Shown here in pieces: positions 16,985 to 26,691 of a stretch of 64,000 nucleotides of DNA. The position numbers and the translations under genes were made by a program. How positions within the stretch are numbered: position 1 is the stretch's first letter; every line of letters begins with the position of its first letter. Source of the stretch: Novosphingobium pokkalii (GTDB lineage: Bacteria; Pseudomonadota; Alphaproteobacteria; Sphingomonadales; Sphingomonadaceae); NCBI RefSeq assembly GCF_014652855.1, contig NZ_BMZP01000001.1, positions 269,140-333,139 of the forward strand, in the 5' to 3' direction. Below the pieces are notes generated by a model. It worked only from the letters and a program-made list of their open reading frames with translations. It was not told the origin of the DNA and did not search any database.

Positions 16985-19900
16985 ATGCGATCCTTTGCGT
17001 CCCGCGCTTGCGTGCTCAGTTACGCGGCGTCTGCCATCGCGCTGACCATGCCAGCGCTGGCTGCGGCCCAGACCGCAGAAAACCCCACCGCTGACAGCGC
17101 TGCCGGAACCCCGGAACAAGCGATCATCGTGACCGGCATTCGCGCCTCGGTCGCCCGTGCGATCGACGTGAAGCGCAACAGCGCCAGCGTGGTCGATGCC
17201 ATTTCCGCGCAGGACATCGGCAAGCTGCCCGACGTGACCATCTCGGACTCGTTGCAGCGCATTCCAGGCGTGCAGATACGCCGTGACGCGGGCGAAGGCG
17301 CTGGCGTGAACGTGCGCGGCCTGCCCCAGGTTCAGACCCTGCTCAATGGCGAAGCCTATCTCGGTGCCAACTCGATCACCACCACGCAGCCCAACTTCAC
17401 CGACATTCCCTCGCAGCTCTTCTCCGGCGCGAACGTCATCAAGTCGCCCACCGCTTCCCTGATCGCCTCGGGCATCAGCGGCACGATCGACCTGCTGACC
17501 CGCCGCCCGTTCGATTTCAAGCAGGGCCTGTCGGGTGCAGCAGCGGTTGAAGGATCGTATGGCGACAAGGCCAAGAAGTGGAATCCGTCGGTCAACGGGC
17601 TGCTCGCCTGGCGCGGCGATGACGTCGGCTTCCTCGTTTCGGCGTCTTATTCCAAGGTCGATCTGTCGAACTCGTATTCGGGCATTCAGCGCGACTACGG
17701 TGGCCGCCTGGCCGATGAATCGATTGCCAACGCCACCGGCTATGGCGGCTTCCGCTTCGATGATCCCAATCGCGGCACCACGGTTTTGTCCGGCGGCCAG
17801 GTGGTCGGCGTCGACGTGAACGGCGACGGTGATGCCAACGATGTCTACTTCTCGCCCCAGGCGCACACCGGCTGGAACCGCATCACCTCGCGCGAGCGTT
17901 TTGGTCTCAATGGTTCGTTCCAGGCGCACCTGAACGACAAGCTCGACCTGGTTGCCGATGGTTTCTACACCAAGCAGACCCAGTACGATCGCACTGCCGG
18001 CTTCCAGTTCCAGGCGGTGAACTGGCAGGCTGCGGACTTTGTGCCGGGCCATTCGCGCGATACCGGCGTCAAGATCAATGGCTACAACTTCAACGTTGTG
18101 GATCAGTACAACTACACATTGCAGAACTTCGACAGTTATTCAGAAACGGGCCGCACCAAGTCGGACTCGATCAACCTGAACCTCGAACTGCGCTACAACA
18201 GCGGGCCATTCAAGGCGACGCTGCGCGGGCTCTATGGCAAGGCGCACAAGAACTTCGACGACAGCTATTTCCAGTTGAGCCTGTCGAACGGCAAGCAGTG
18301 GTTCAACGGCGTGGGCCATTATCCCGCTGCGCTGGGCGGCGATCGCACGTTCAACCCGCTGGGCTATACCTACAACACCCTGCCCGCGACGATCGACTAT
18401 CGCGGCGACATGCCCAACTTCAACCTGCCAAGCGCGCTGGCCAACAACCTGTCGAACCCGGCTGCCTATGGCTTCAAGACCACCTCGTCGGAAAACAATT
18501 ACCGCTCGAATTCCGACATGAAGGTGGCGCGTTTCGACGCCAGCTATGAATTCTCGCCGGAAGTCTCGTTCGACTTCGGCGCGCGCTATGGTGAGCGCAG
18601 CGCGGAAGCCTATTACTTCGATCGTGCCGCCCCGCTCTATGCCGGCCAGGGAGCTTCGGACCCCAATGGCTGCTACGTGAAGTGGAAGGCGTTCGACGTC
18701 CAGATGAACAACAGCAGTTGTTCTGCCGGCGATGCCAACGGCTTTTACACGGCCGGCCTCACGCGCTTGGGCAACGACGCGACGATTTCGAAGTACCTCA
18801 AGCAGTACACCGTGCCGGTGGGTGGCGTCGGCTCGTTCTACGTGCTCGACCCGCATGCCATGGACGATGCGGTGTCGTTCCAGAACAGCTTCTACCCCGG
18901 CAACAAGGAATTCGTCATTCCGGGCCGGTCGTACTCGATCAACCTGCACCAGAAGTCAGCCTATGGGCAGATCAACTGGAACACCGACATCGGCGGCATG
19001 GCATTTCGCGCCAACGCCGGCCTGCGCGTCATCAACACCACGTTCAACGTGCGCCAGAACATCTCTGGCCCGGCGGCAGCCTATGGCCTGCCCGCGCCGG
19101 ATGTGGGTGATATCATCACGCACCGTTCGTTCACCGACTGGCTTCCTGCGATGAATGCCTCGCTCGATGTGACCGAAAAGTTTCGCGTGCGCGCAGCATT
19201 TTCCAAGAATATGACGCTGCTGGATTTGGATAACTGGGGTGGTGGCCTTGATCTCAACTACGCCATCGACACTACCTTCAATCCACCAATATTCCGCGTT
19301 TCCGGGGGCAACTCCAACGGCAACCCGATGCTTAATCCATGGCGATCGACCAACTACGAGCTTTCATTCGAGTATTACCTGAACCGTACCAGCTTGCTCA
19401 GTTTTGGGCTTTTCCGCATGGACATCAAGAGCTTCATTGCGACGGATTCGGTCAAGCGGTCTGACTTGCCTGACCAGGACGGCGTGGTGCGCAACACGGT
19501 GAACATCAATTCCAAGGTTCAGGGCACTGGTGGCTATCTCCAGGGTCTGGAAGCAGGGGCCAAGCTGGGCTTCGACTTCCTGCCGGGTGCGCTGGGTGGT
19601 TTCGGGGTGGACCTGAACTACACGCTGTCGGACTCCAACGCTGGCGGCACCGACCTGACCGGGGCCAAGCTGCCGTTCCAGGACAACTCCAAGCACCAGG
19701 TCAACGCCGCGCTGTGGTTCGAAAAGTATGGTCTCCAGGCGCGCGTTGCGTGGAACTATCGTTCGGCCCGCGTGGAACAGACCAACTTCGCCGGCATCAC
19801 GGGCCTGACCCTGATGCAGGCGCCGACCAACTATATCGACGCATCGGTGTCGTATGACATCAACAAGCGCCTGACGATCTATGCGCAGGGCTCCAACCTG

Positions 19901-20002
19901 ACCGGCGAGCACGAGAAGTATTACCTCTCGTTCCCCGACCAGAAGGCCTTCAACAACATCTACGAACGCCGCTTCCTGATCGGCGCGCGTACGAAGTTCT
20001 GA
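16985..20002 (+). CDS. TonB-dependent receptor 1 (carbohydrate locus)
   Basis: A 1005-aa outer-membrane active transporter energised by TonB-ExbBD. A signal peptide (RACVLSYAASAIALTMPALA) is followed by the plug domain (VDAISAQDIGKLPDVTISDS, then GVNVRGLPQVQTLLNG and SGISGTIDLLTRRP), which has the N-terminal pattern of the TonB receptor subfamily linked to saccharide loci. A long 22-strand barrel follows, ending in ...YERRFLIGARTKF with the terminal aromatic residue. It is placed at the head of halogenase, sugar kinase and glycosidase genes, so an oligosaccharide substrate is likely. Ribosome site AGGAGAGG; a terminator follows. Confidence 0.95.
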   Translation: MRSFASRACVLSYAASAIALTMPALAAAQTAENPTADSAAGTPEQAIIVTGIRASVARAIDVKRNSASVVDAISAQDIGKLPDVTISDSLQRIPGVQIRRDAGEGAGVNVRGLPQVQTLLNGEAYLGANSITTTQPNFTDIPSQLFSGANVIKSPTASLIASGISGTIDLLTRRPFDFKQGLSGAAAVEGSYGDKAKKWNPSVNGLLAWRGDDVGFLVSASYSKVDLSNSYSGIQRDYGGRLADESIANATGYGGFRFDDPNRGTTVLSGGQVVGVDVNGDGDANDVYFSPQAHTGWNRITSRERFGLNGSFQAHLNDKLDLVADGFYTKQTQYDRTAGFQFQAVNWQAADFVPGHSRDTGVKINGYNFNVVDQYNYTLQNFDSYSETGRTKSDSINLNLELRYNSGPFKATLRGLYGKAHKNFDDSYFQLSLSNGKQWFNGVGHYPAALGGDRTFNPLGYTYNTLPATIDYRGDMPNFNLPSALANNLSNPAAYGFKTTSSENNYRSNSDMKVARFDASYEFSPEVSFDFGARYGERSAEAYYFDRAAPLYAGQGASDPNGCYVKWKAFDVQMNNSSCSAGDANGFYTAGLTRLGNDATISKYLKQYTVPVGGVGSFYVLDPHAMDDAVSFQNSFYPGNKEFVIPGRSYSINLHQKSAYGQINWNTDIGGMAFRANAGLRVINTTFNVRQNISGPAAAYGLPAPDVGDIITHRSFTDWLPAMNASLDVTEKFRVRAAFSKNMTLLDLDNWGGGLDLNYAIDTTFNPPIFRVSGGNSNGNPMLNPWRSTNYELSFEYYLNRTSLLSFGLFRMDIKSFIATDSVKRSDLPDQDGVVRNTVNINSKVQGTGGYLQGLEAGAKLGFDFLPGALGGFGVDLNYTLSDSNAGGTDLTGAKLPFQDNSKHQVNAALWFEKYGLQARVAWNYRSARVEQTNFAGITGLTLMQAPTNYIDASVSYDINKRLTIYAQGSNLTGEHEKYYLSFPDQKAFNNIYERRFLIGARTKF

Positions 20003-20043
20003 TGCGCTGAGGACAGCCAGGCTGCCTTAGCGACCTCCCGACT

Positions 20044-20083
20044 GACCCGCCGTTCCAATCCTCCCCTGGACGGCGGGTCTTTT
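20044..20083 (+). terminator. Terminator/attenuator after TonB receptor 1
   Basis: GACCCGCCGT (20044-20053) pairs with ACGGCGGGTC (20070-20079), followed by four T. It lies between the receptor and halogenase genes, so halogenase expression would need readthrough or its own promoter. Confidence 0.8.
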
Positions 20084-20106
20084 CGCTTGATGCAAAGGGT
20101 GTTGTC

Positions 20107-21648
20107 ATGATCGACCAGCCCGCGAGCAATCCCGCCCATAGCGGCGCACAGCCCATTCGCGAGATCGTGATCGCTGGTGGCGGCACCGCCGGCTGGATGG
20201 CGGCGTGCTATTTCGCCGGGCGACTGGCGCGCCAGGGCGTTGGCATCACCGTGGTGGAATCGAGCGCGATCGGCACTGTCGGCGTGGGCGAAGCCACGGT
20301 GCCGGGCATCCGCGACTATTTCCGCGCGATCGGCGTGGATGATATCGACGTGCTGCGCGCCACGGGCGGCACGGTCAAACTGGGGATCGAATTCCAGGAC
20401 TGGGCCGCGCCGGGGCAGCGCTTCTTCCATCCTTTCGGGCTTTACGGCGTCCCCTCGCGCGGGGTGCCGTTCCATCAATACTGGCTCAAGCTGCGCCATG
20501 CGGGAGAGCCGACTGACCTTGCCGATTATAGCCTGTGCACCGCGATGGCGCGGCGCGGCGCGTTCATGCTGCCGCCGGAAAAGCCGGTCAATGACCTCGC
20601 GGTGTTCGATTGGGCGGTGCATTTCGATGCCAGCCACTTTGCCGCCATGCTCCGTGCGCGTGCATTGGGCCAAGGCGTGCGCCATATCGACGACGTGATC
20701 ACCAACGTGGCGTTGGACGGCGAGCGCGGCCATATCGCCCATCTCGTCACCAAGGAGCACGGCCAGGTGGCCGGCGACCTGTTCATCGACTGTACCGGAT
20801 TTCGCTCCTTGTTGCTGGGCAAGGCGCTGGGCGTGGAATGGATCGACTGGACCCACCTGCTGCCGTGCGACCGGGCCGTGGCCATCCCCTGCGCTGCTGA
20901 CGCCACGCGCGATTGGCCCTATACCGTCAGCACCGCGCGCGAGGCCGGATGGCAGTGGCGCATTCCGCTGCAACATCGCGTGGGCAATGGCTATGTCTAT
21001 TCGAGCGCCATGCTGTCTGACGACGAGGCCACCGCCAAGCTGCTGTCGCGGCTGGAGGGGGAGGCGCTGGCCGAACCCAACCTGATCCGCTTTGGCGCCG
21101 GGCATCGCCAACGCTTCTGGGCAGGAAACTGCGTGGCCATGGGGCTGGCCGCCGGCTTTCTGGAGCCGCTGGAATCCACCAGCATCACCCTGATCCAGAC
21201 AGCGATCGAACGCCTGGCGGACTTCTTCCCGGATGCCACGTTTGATCCAGCCTTGGCCGACGAGTTCAACCGCGCCACCAGCCTGGAATATGCCCGCATC
21301 CGCGATTTCCTGATCCTGCACTACCTGGGCAACCGGCGCGTGGGCGAACCGTTCTGGGACCGCCTGCGCGAGGCCGAAGTGCCCGAAATGCTGGCCCACA
21401 AGCTGCGCCTGTTTCGCGCGCGTGGGCGCCTGGTGCGCTATGAATGGGAAAGCTTCCTCGATCCGAGCTGGCTGTCGATGTACGCCGGGTTCGATTGGTT
21501 GCCGGATGCGCACGATCCCATGGCGGACCATTTCACCGACGATGAAATCCGCGCGGCCTTGCACCGCATGCGTGAAACCGTTGCCACCGCCGTGGCCGAT
21601 GCCCGCCCGCACCGCGATTTCATCGCCCACATCACGCGCGGTGCCTAG
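20107..21648 (+). CDS. Tryptophan-halogenase-like FAD-dependent protein 1
   Basis: A 513-aa flavin-dependent halogenase family member. It has the FAD-binding GGGTAGWMAA near residue 23, the GWQWRIP motif of halogenases, a lysine (Lys91 in GTVKLG) matching the catalytic Lys, and Glu356 in EPLESTSI matching the catalytic Glu of tryptophan 7-halogenase. It therefore looks catalytically competent, but no natural-product biosynthetic gene is nearby; the neighbours are a TonB receptor and sugar genes. Such pairings recur in sphingomonads and xanthomonads, and the substrate in these loci is not known to me. A reductase partner would be needed in trans. Confidence 0.88.
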   Translation: MIDQPASNPAHSGAQPIREIVIAGGGTAGWMAACYFAGRLARQGVGITVVESSAIGTVGVGEATVPGIRDYFRAIGVDDIDVLRATGGTVKLGIEFQDWAAPGQRFFHPFGLYGVPSRGVPFHQYWLKLRHAGEPTDLADYSLCTAMARRGAFMLPPEKPVNDLAVFDWAVHFDASHFAAMLRARALGQGVRHIDDVITNVALDGERGHIAHLVTKEHGQVAGDLFIDCTGFRSLLLGKALGVEWIDWTHLLPCDRAVAIPCAADATRDWPYTVSTAREAGWQWRIPLQHRVGNGYVYSSAMLSDDEATAKLLSRLEGEALAEPNLIRFGAGHRQRFWAGNCVAMGLAAGFLEPLESTSITLIQTAIERLADFFPDATFDPALADEFNRATSLEYARIRDFLILHYLGNRRVGEPFWDRLREAEVPEMLAHKLRLFRARGRLVRYEWESFLDPSWLSMYAGFDWLPDAHDPMADHFTDDEIRAALHRMRETVATAVADARPHRDFIAHITRGA

Positions 21649-21703
21649 GCCCGCCGACAAGCCGCCTCAACGGCAGTATCTTTTCCCGAAGGACTTTGCA
21701 GAC

Positions 21704-22624
21704 ATGGTTGAAACGCGCGTCGCCGGAATCGAACTGGGCGGCACCAAGTGCATCGCCAGCCTGGCCAGCGCGGATGGCACGATTCTGGCCCAGCATACGC
21801 TGCCCACGCTGAGCCCGGCCGAGACTCTGCCGCCGCTGGCCGTGCTGCTGGAGCAATGGCGCCGCGACCTGCCGTTCGCCGCGATTGGCGTGGGCTCGTT
21901 CGGGCCGGTCGAACTCGATCCCGCCGCCCCTAACCATGGCCATATCACCAGCACGTCCAAGCCAGGCTGGCGCGACACCGACGTGCTGGGCGCATTGCGC
22001 GGCGGGCATGACGAGCCGTGGGGTTTCGATACCGACGTCAATGCTGCGGCGCTGGCCGAAGGCCGTTGGGGCGCGGCGCAGGGCCTGACGGACTATGCCT
22101 ATGTCACCGTGGGCACCGGCGTGGGCGTGGGCCTGATCGTCAACGGGCGGCCGACGCGGGGCCTGGCGCACTGCGAACTGGGCCATATCCGCGTGGCCCG
22201 GCTGACGGGAGACGATTGGGCCGGGGCCTGCCCCTATCACGGCGATTGCGTCGAAGGGCTGGCATCTGGCCCAGCGATCAAGGCGCGGCTGGGCGAGCGA
22301 CCGATCCATGGCATCCCGGCTGACGATCCGGTGTGGCAGGCCGTCGCCCATCCCCTGGCGCAGATGTGCCATGCCATGCTGCTCACCACCGCGCCGCGCC
22401 GCATCCTGTTCGGTGGCGGGGTGATCCAGGGACAGCCGCAGTTGATTGGCCTGATCCACGCCGGACTGCGCGAAAGCGTGGCCGGATACATGGCCGTACC
22501 AGAAGCGGAGGATTACTGCTGCGCGCCGGGGCTGGGCGACAAGGCCGGCCCGCTTGGTCCGGTGGCACTGGCGCTTGATGCGCTGGAAGCGGCTGCGGAG
22601 ACAGGAACGCGGGCGGCCGCGTGA
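21704..22624 (+). CDS. ROK-family fructokinase/mannokinase
   Basis: A 306-aa ROK sugar kinase. It has N-terminal IELGGTKCIASLA (phosphate loop), GSFGPVELD, DTDVNAAALAEGRWG (with the catalytic Asp), GTGVGVGLIVNG, and a zinc-binding ELGHIRV...CPYHGDCVEGLASGPAI typical of ROK proteins. The short GSFGP and ELGH context is that of the fructokinase (Mak/ScrK-like) subgroup, which can act on fructose or mannose. It probably phosphorylates the monosaccharide released by the locus glycosidases. It begins 55 bases after the halogenase gene. Confidence 0.87.
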   Translation: MVETRVAGIELGGTKCIASLASADGTILAQHTLPTLSPAETLPPLAVLLEQWRRDLPFAAIGVGSFGPVELDPAAPNHGHITSTSKPGWRDTDVLGALRGGHDEPWGFDTDVNAAALAEGRWGAAQGLTDYAYVTVGTGVGVGLIVNGRPTRGLAHCELGHIRVARLTGDDWAGACPYHGDCVEGLASGPAIKARLGERPIHGIPADDPVWQAVAHPLAQMCHAMLLTTAPRRILFGGGVIQGQPQLIGLIHAGLRESVAGYMAVPEAEDYCCAPGLGDKAGPLGPVALALDALEAAAETGTRAAA

Positions 22625-22647
22625 TCTGCCCTTGCCCAATCAGCCGT

Positions 22648-23907
22648 TCAGGCGGGCGCGTCGGCCGTCCACAGCACGCGCGCGGCTGGCAGCAGGAAAT
22701 GGCTGAACGGCAGAATTGCGGCGCCGACAGCGGGCGCATCTTCTGCCAGCCGAGCGCGCTGCACCGGCGACAGCGCGGGCACGTGGGCACCGCGCTGCTG
22801 CAACAGATGGTTGAGCCGATCGGCCAGGGCATCGACCCAGCGCGCCGGCAAGCGGCCGCCGACGAAGATCGCCGCCGGGTTGATCAGGCAATTGACAGCA
22901 ATCAGCGGATCGCACAATTCCTCGGCTGCCGCATCCACCCAGGCGGTCATCGCCGGATCGAGGCCGGGGTCATCGGGATTGCCGCGCAAGTCGGCCACGC
23001 TCTGCCCGGCGCGTTCGAGCGTGCGGCGCACGCCCGAGAGGGAAACAACGTCTTGCACCGGATGCGGCGCCTGCCCCTCGGCGCGCGCCAGCAAGAACCC
23101 GATTTCACCGCTGCGGCCATTCGCCCCGCGAAAATAGGCGCCATCGACCACGAGCCCGCCGCCCAGGCCGGACGAGATCAGGATGTAGAAGAAGCTGGAG
23201 CAAGTCTGCCCGTGGCCCAGTTGCTGCTCGCCCATGGCGGCGGCGGCCGCATCGTTTTCCACGAATATCGGCAGATCGAACGGACCGTGGAAAATCTCGG
23301 CGAGATCAGTGGTTTCCCAGCGGGCGAAATCGGCGGGCTTGCCGGGCAGGTCAACCAGGCCGAAATCGTCGGGCTTGGCCACGCCCAGCCCGACCAGGCG
23401 CGCCGGATCAACGCCGGCCTCGTCCATCAGGCGGTGGATCGAGCCGCGATAGAGCGCGCGGACATCCTCCGGCATCGGAAAGGCGATGTCCTGCGTGATG
23501 CCCGCCACCACCGCGCCGGCGAAATCCACAATCACCAGGGTGATGTGGTCGCGATCGATATTGACGCCGATGGCATAGCAGGCGGTGCGGTTGATTACCA
23601 GGCGCGTGGCCGGCTGGCCGCGCCCACCGCGCCGCTGGCCGGCATCCTCGATCAAGCCGTCGCTCATCAACCGCTTGGTGATATTGGCGATGGCCGGCGG
23701 CGTGAGGCCGGTGATCCGCGCCAGATCAATGCGGGTCAGTGGCCCGTTCACGCGGATCGCGTGCAGCGTGACGCGCTGGTTGTGATCAGCCGCCCGCTCG
23801 AGATTCGTGCCCGAAAGGCGGATCTGGTCGCTCGCCATTACGCCCGCCGCGCCCGCGTGGCTGCCGTCCGGCGCGGTTTCAACCTGTTCATCGTGCCTCG
23901 ATCCCAT
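22648..23907 (-). CDS. ROK-family transcriptional repressor (NagC/XylR-like)
   Basis: A 419-aa regulator with an N-terminal winged helix (NQRVTLHAIRVNGPLTRIDLARITGLTPPAIANITKRL) and a ROK sugar-binding domain (IGVNIDRDHITLVIVDF, FVENDAAAAAMGE, SGLGGGLVVDGAYFRG, SGEIGFL). The ROK zinc motif is degenerate: the usual Cys-rich loop is absent. The start is uncertain; ATG at 23907 or at 23838 (MASDQIRLSGTN). It is convergent with the sugar kinase and divergent from GH3, so it is probably the local sugar-responsive repressor. Confidence 0.9.
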   Translation of the reverse strand: MGSRHDEQVETAPDGSHAGAAGVMASDQIRLSGTNLERAADHNQRVTLHAIRVNGPLTRIDLARITGLTPPAIANITKRLMSDGLIEDAGQRRGGRGQPATRLVINRTACYAIGVNIDRDHITLVIVDFAGAVVAGITQDIAFPMPEDVRALYRGSIHRLMDEAGVDPARLVGLGVAKPDDFGLVDLPGKPADFARWETTDLAEIFHGPFDLPIFVENDAAAAAMGEQQLGHGQTCSSFFYILISSGLGGGLVVDGAYFRGANGRSGEIGFLLARAEGQAPHPVQDVVSLSGVRRTLERAGQSVADLRGNPDDPGLDPAMTAWVDAAAEELCDPLIAVNCLINPAAIFVGGRLPARWVDALADRLNHLLQQRGAHVPALSPVQRARLAEDAPAVGAAILPFSHFLLPAARVLWTADAPA

Positions 23908-23930
23908 GTCTGTCTATTGCCACGCACGGC

Positions 23931-23970
23931 GCGCAAAACAAATGCGCAAAACAGCATCCCCCCGCGCAAA
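23931..23970. repeat. Three GCGCAAA repeats between ROK repressor and GH3
   Basis: GCGCAAAACA at 23931-23940 and 23944-23953 are exact copies, and a third GCGCAAA lies at 23964-23970. They sit in the shared promoter region of the divergent repressor and GH3 genes and may be regulator contacts. Confidence 0.4.
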
Positions 23971-24066
23971 TGTTGGCGCCCCGCGCTCCGATCATGTCGG
24001 ACTTTGGCACAATGCCATCAGAAAACCAAAAATTATTTAAACTTGTTTTAATTAAGGATGCCCACA

Positions 24067-26646
24067 ATGCCCCGATCCCACATTCCTGCCTCGCGCGTGT
24101 CCTGCGCCGCACTGGTTCTTTCGTTAGGCCTGGCAGCAGCTTTGCCGGCGGCCGGCCAGGTTGCCGCGTCCGCGCCGCATGCCGCCACCAGCGCGGCGGG
24201 TGCCGATACCGATGCCGCAACGGCCCACCCCGGGCTGTGGCCGCAAGCGCACTGGCCCTGGCGCCGTGACACCGCCATGGAAGCGCGGATCGCAGCCCTG
24301 ATCAAGCGCATGACGCTGGAGGAAAAAGTCGGCCAGATCCTCCAGGCCGACCTATCCGCCGTAACGCCCGAAGACGTGCACCGCTATCACCTGGGCTCGG
24401 TGCTCAACGGCGGCAATGCCGGACCGGGCGGCAACGATTATGCCCCGGCGCCGGAATGGCTCAAGCTGGCCGATGCGTTTTACGATGCGTCGGTGGACAA
24501 GCGCGATGGCGGCGTGGCCATCCCGGTGATGTGGGGCACGGACGCGGTGCACGGGCACAGCAATATCGTGGGGGCGACGCTGTTTCCGCACAACTCGGGC
24601 CTGGGCGCCACGCACGATCCGGCCTTGCTGCAAAAGATCGCCGCCGTCACCGCCACCGAAGTGCGCGTGACCGGCATCGACTGGACCTTTGCCCCGACCA
24701 TCACCGTGCCGCAGGACACGCGCTGGGGCCGCGCGTTCGAAGGTTATTCCGAAGACCCGGCGTTGGTGGCGAGCTATGCCCGGCCGTTCATCGAGGGGTT
24801 GCAGGGCAAGCCCAATGCCGGCCCCTTGTTGGCAGGGCCGCACGTGATCGCCACGGCCAAGCATTTCCTGGCCGATGGCGGCACTTTCGAGGGGCGCGAC
24901 CAGGGCGATGCCGTGGTGGACGAGGCGACGCTGATCAAGGTGCACGCCCTGCCCTATGTCAGCGCGATCGACGCCGGGGTGCTGTCGGTCATGGCCAGCT
25001 TTTCGAGCTGGCACGGCGTGAAGATGACCGGGAACAAGAGCCTGCTGACCGATGTGCTGAAAAAGCGCATGGGCTTTGCCGGGCTCGTGGTGAGCGACTG
25101 GAACGCGCATGGCCAGGTGGCCGGATGCAGCAATGCATCCTGCCCGCAAGCGGTGAACGCCGGGATCGACCTGCTGATGGCGCCAGATAGCTGGAAACCG
25201 CTCTATCACAGCCTGATCGCGCAAGTGCGGGACGGCACGGTGCCCATGGCCCGTCTGGACGAAGCGGTGGGCGCGGTGCTGCGCGTGAAGATGCGGGCCG
25301 GCCTGTTCGAGGCGGGGCGCCCCTCCTCCCGCCCCTATGCCGGCCAGTTCGATCTGCTCGGCAGCGCGCAGCATCGCGCCGTGGCGCGCCAGGCCGTGCG
25401 GGAATCGCTCGTGCTGCTCAAGAACGACAAGGGCCTGTTGCCGCTGTCGCCCAAGGCACGGATCCTGGTGGCAGGTGACGGCGCGGATGACATTGCCCGG
25501 CAATCGGGCGGCTGGACGCTGTCGTGGCAGGGCACCGGGCTCGACCCCAAGCTGTTCCCCGGCGCAACCACCTTGTGGCAAGGTATCGCGGAGGCGGCCA
25601 AGGTGGCGGGCGGACAGGCCACGCTCTCACCCGATGGCAGCTATTCCGGCGCCAAGCCGGACGCGGCCATCGTGGTGTTCGGCGAGACGCCCTATGCCGA
25701 GTTCCAGGGCGACCTGCGCAGCCTGCAACTCAAGCCCGATCTGCGTGCGCCGCTTGAAACGATGCGCCGGCTCAAGGCCCAAGGGGTGCCGGTGGTGGCC
25801 GTGATGCTGACCGGGCGGCCGCTTTACACCAACCCGTTCCTGAACCTGGCCGATGCCTTTGTGGTGGCGTGGCTGCCGGGATCGGAAGGCGAAGGCGTGG
25901 CCGATGTGCTGTTGCGCCGGGCCGACGGCACGATGGCCCACGATTTCACCGGTCGCCTGCCGTTCCGCTGGCCCAACACCGCCGTGCCGGGGGGTGCCAC
26001 GCTCTATCCGCTGGGCTATGGGCTTTCGACCAAGACGGCAGCCGCGCCGTGGCAACCGCTGCCCGAACAATCGGGCGTGGACGATAGCGCCGGCAGCACC
26101 ACCGAATACTTCCAGAAAGGTGTGCCGACGCCGGGCTGGTCACTGGAAATCCAGAACGCCGGCACGGGCGGGATCACCCGGATCACCAGCGTGCCGGCGA
26201 GCGTGGCAGACAGCGGCGTGACGATCAGCGCCACAGACTATCAGGTGCAGGAAGGGGCGCGCACCTTTGCCTTTTCCGGCACCAAGGGCGAAGCGGCCCT
26301 GGCGCTGACCACCCACGCGCCGGCCGACCTCTCGCGCGAGACCAACGGCGAGATGATGCTGGTGGCGACCGTGCGCGTGGACAGCGCGCCCACCGCGCCG
26401 GTCAGCCTTGGCCTGCGCAGCGCCGGCAAGACCGCGCGCCTGCCCCTGGGCAAGCTGGACATGCTGCCACGCGGCGCCTGGACCACGCTCGGCGTGCCGC
26501 TGCAATGCCTGCGCCAGGCCGGCGCAAAGATGGACGCGGTGGAAGCGCCACTGATCCTGTCCACCCCCGGCGCCATGACAGTCAGCCTGGCGCGGGTGAA
26601 GCTTGGCATGGATGCGCAGGTGCGCCTGGCCTGCGCCACGCACTGA
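24067..26646 (+). CDS. Glycoside hydrolase family 3 exo-beta-glucosidase
   Basis: An 859-aa secreted GH3 enzyme that removes beta-linked glucose (or related sugars) from oligosaccharide ends. A signal peptide ([20 protein letters not shown]) precedes the catalytic (alpha/beta)8 domain, with WGTDAVHGHSN, KHFLADGGTFEGRDQG and the nucleophile Asp344 in VVSDWNAHGQVAG. The alpha/beta sandwich follows (LLKNDKGLLPL, then GEGVADVLL), and a C-terminal module about 180 aa long is carbohydrate-binding-like. ATG 24067 has AAGG nine bases upstream; ATG 24058 is too close to it. Divergent from the ROK repressor. Confidence 0.93.
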   Translation: MPRSHIPASRVSCAALVLSLGLAAALPAAGQVAASAPHAATSAAGADTDAATAHPGLWPQAHWPWRRDTAMEARIAALIKRMTLEEKVGQILQADLSAVTPEDVHRYHLGSVLNGGNAGPGGNDYAPAPEWLKLADAFYDASVDKRDGGVAIPVMWGTDAVHGHSNIVGATLFPHNSGLGATHDPALLQKIAAVTATEVRVTGIDWTFAPTITVPQDTRWGRAFEGYSEDPALVASYARPFIEGLQGKPNAGPLLAGPHVIATAKHFLADGGTFEGRDQGDAVVDEATLIKVHALPYVSAIDAGVLSVMASFSSWHGVKMTGNKSLLTDVLKKRMGFAGLVVSDWNAHGQVAGCSNASCPQAVNAGIDLLMAPDSWKPLYHSLIAQVRDGTVPMARLDEAVGAVLRVKMRAGLFEAGRPSSRPYAGQFDLLGSAQHRAVARQAVRESLVLLKNDKGLLPLSPKARILVAGDGADDIARQSGGWTLSWQGTGLDPKLFPGATTLWQGIAEAAKVAGGQATLSPDGSYSGAKPDAAIVVFGETPYAEFQGDLRSLQLKPDLRAPLETMRRLKAQGVPVVAVMLTGRPLYTNPFLNLADAFVVAWLPGSEGEGVADVLLRRADGTMAHDFTGRLPFRWPNTAVPGGATLYPLGYGLSTKTAAAPWQPLPEQSGVDDSAGSTTEYFQKGVPTPGWSLEIQNAGTGGITRITSVPASVADSGVTISATDYQVQEGARTFAFSGTKGEAALALTTHAPADLSRETNGEMMLVATVRVDSAPTAPVSLGLRSAGKTARLPLGKLDMLPRGAWTTLGVPLQCLRQAGAKMDAVEAPLILSTPGAMTVSLARVKLGMDAQVRLACATH

Positions 26647-26653
26647 GCGGGTT

Positions 26654-26683
26654 GCGGCGGGGCCTGGTAAAAGGCCCCGCCGC
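26654..26683. terminator. Bidirectional hairpin between GH3 and the sugar MFS gene
   Basis: GCGGCGGGGCC (26654-26664) and GGCCCCGCCGC (26673-26683) form a perfect 11-bp stem with an eight-base loop between two convergent genes. T runs are weak on both sides. Confidence 0.7.
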
Positions 26684-26691
26684 GCTTGGTT

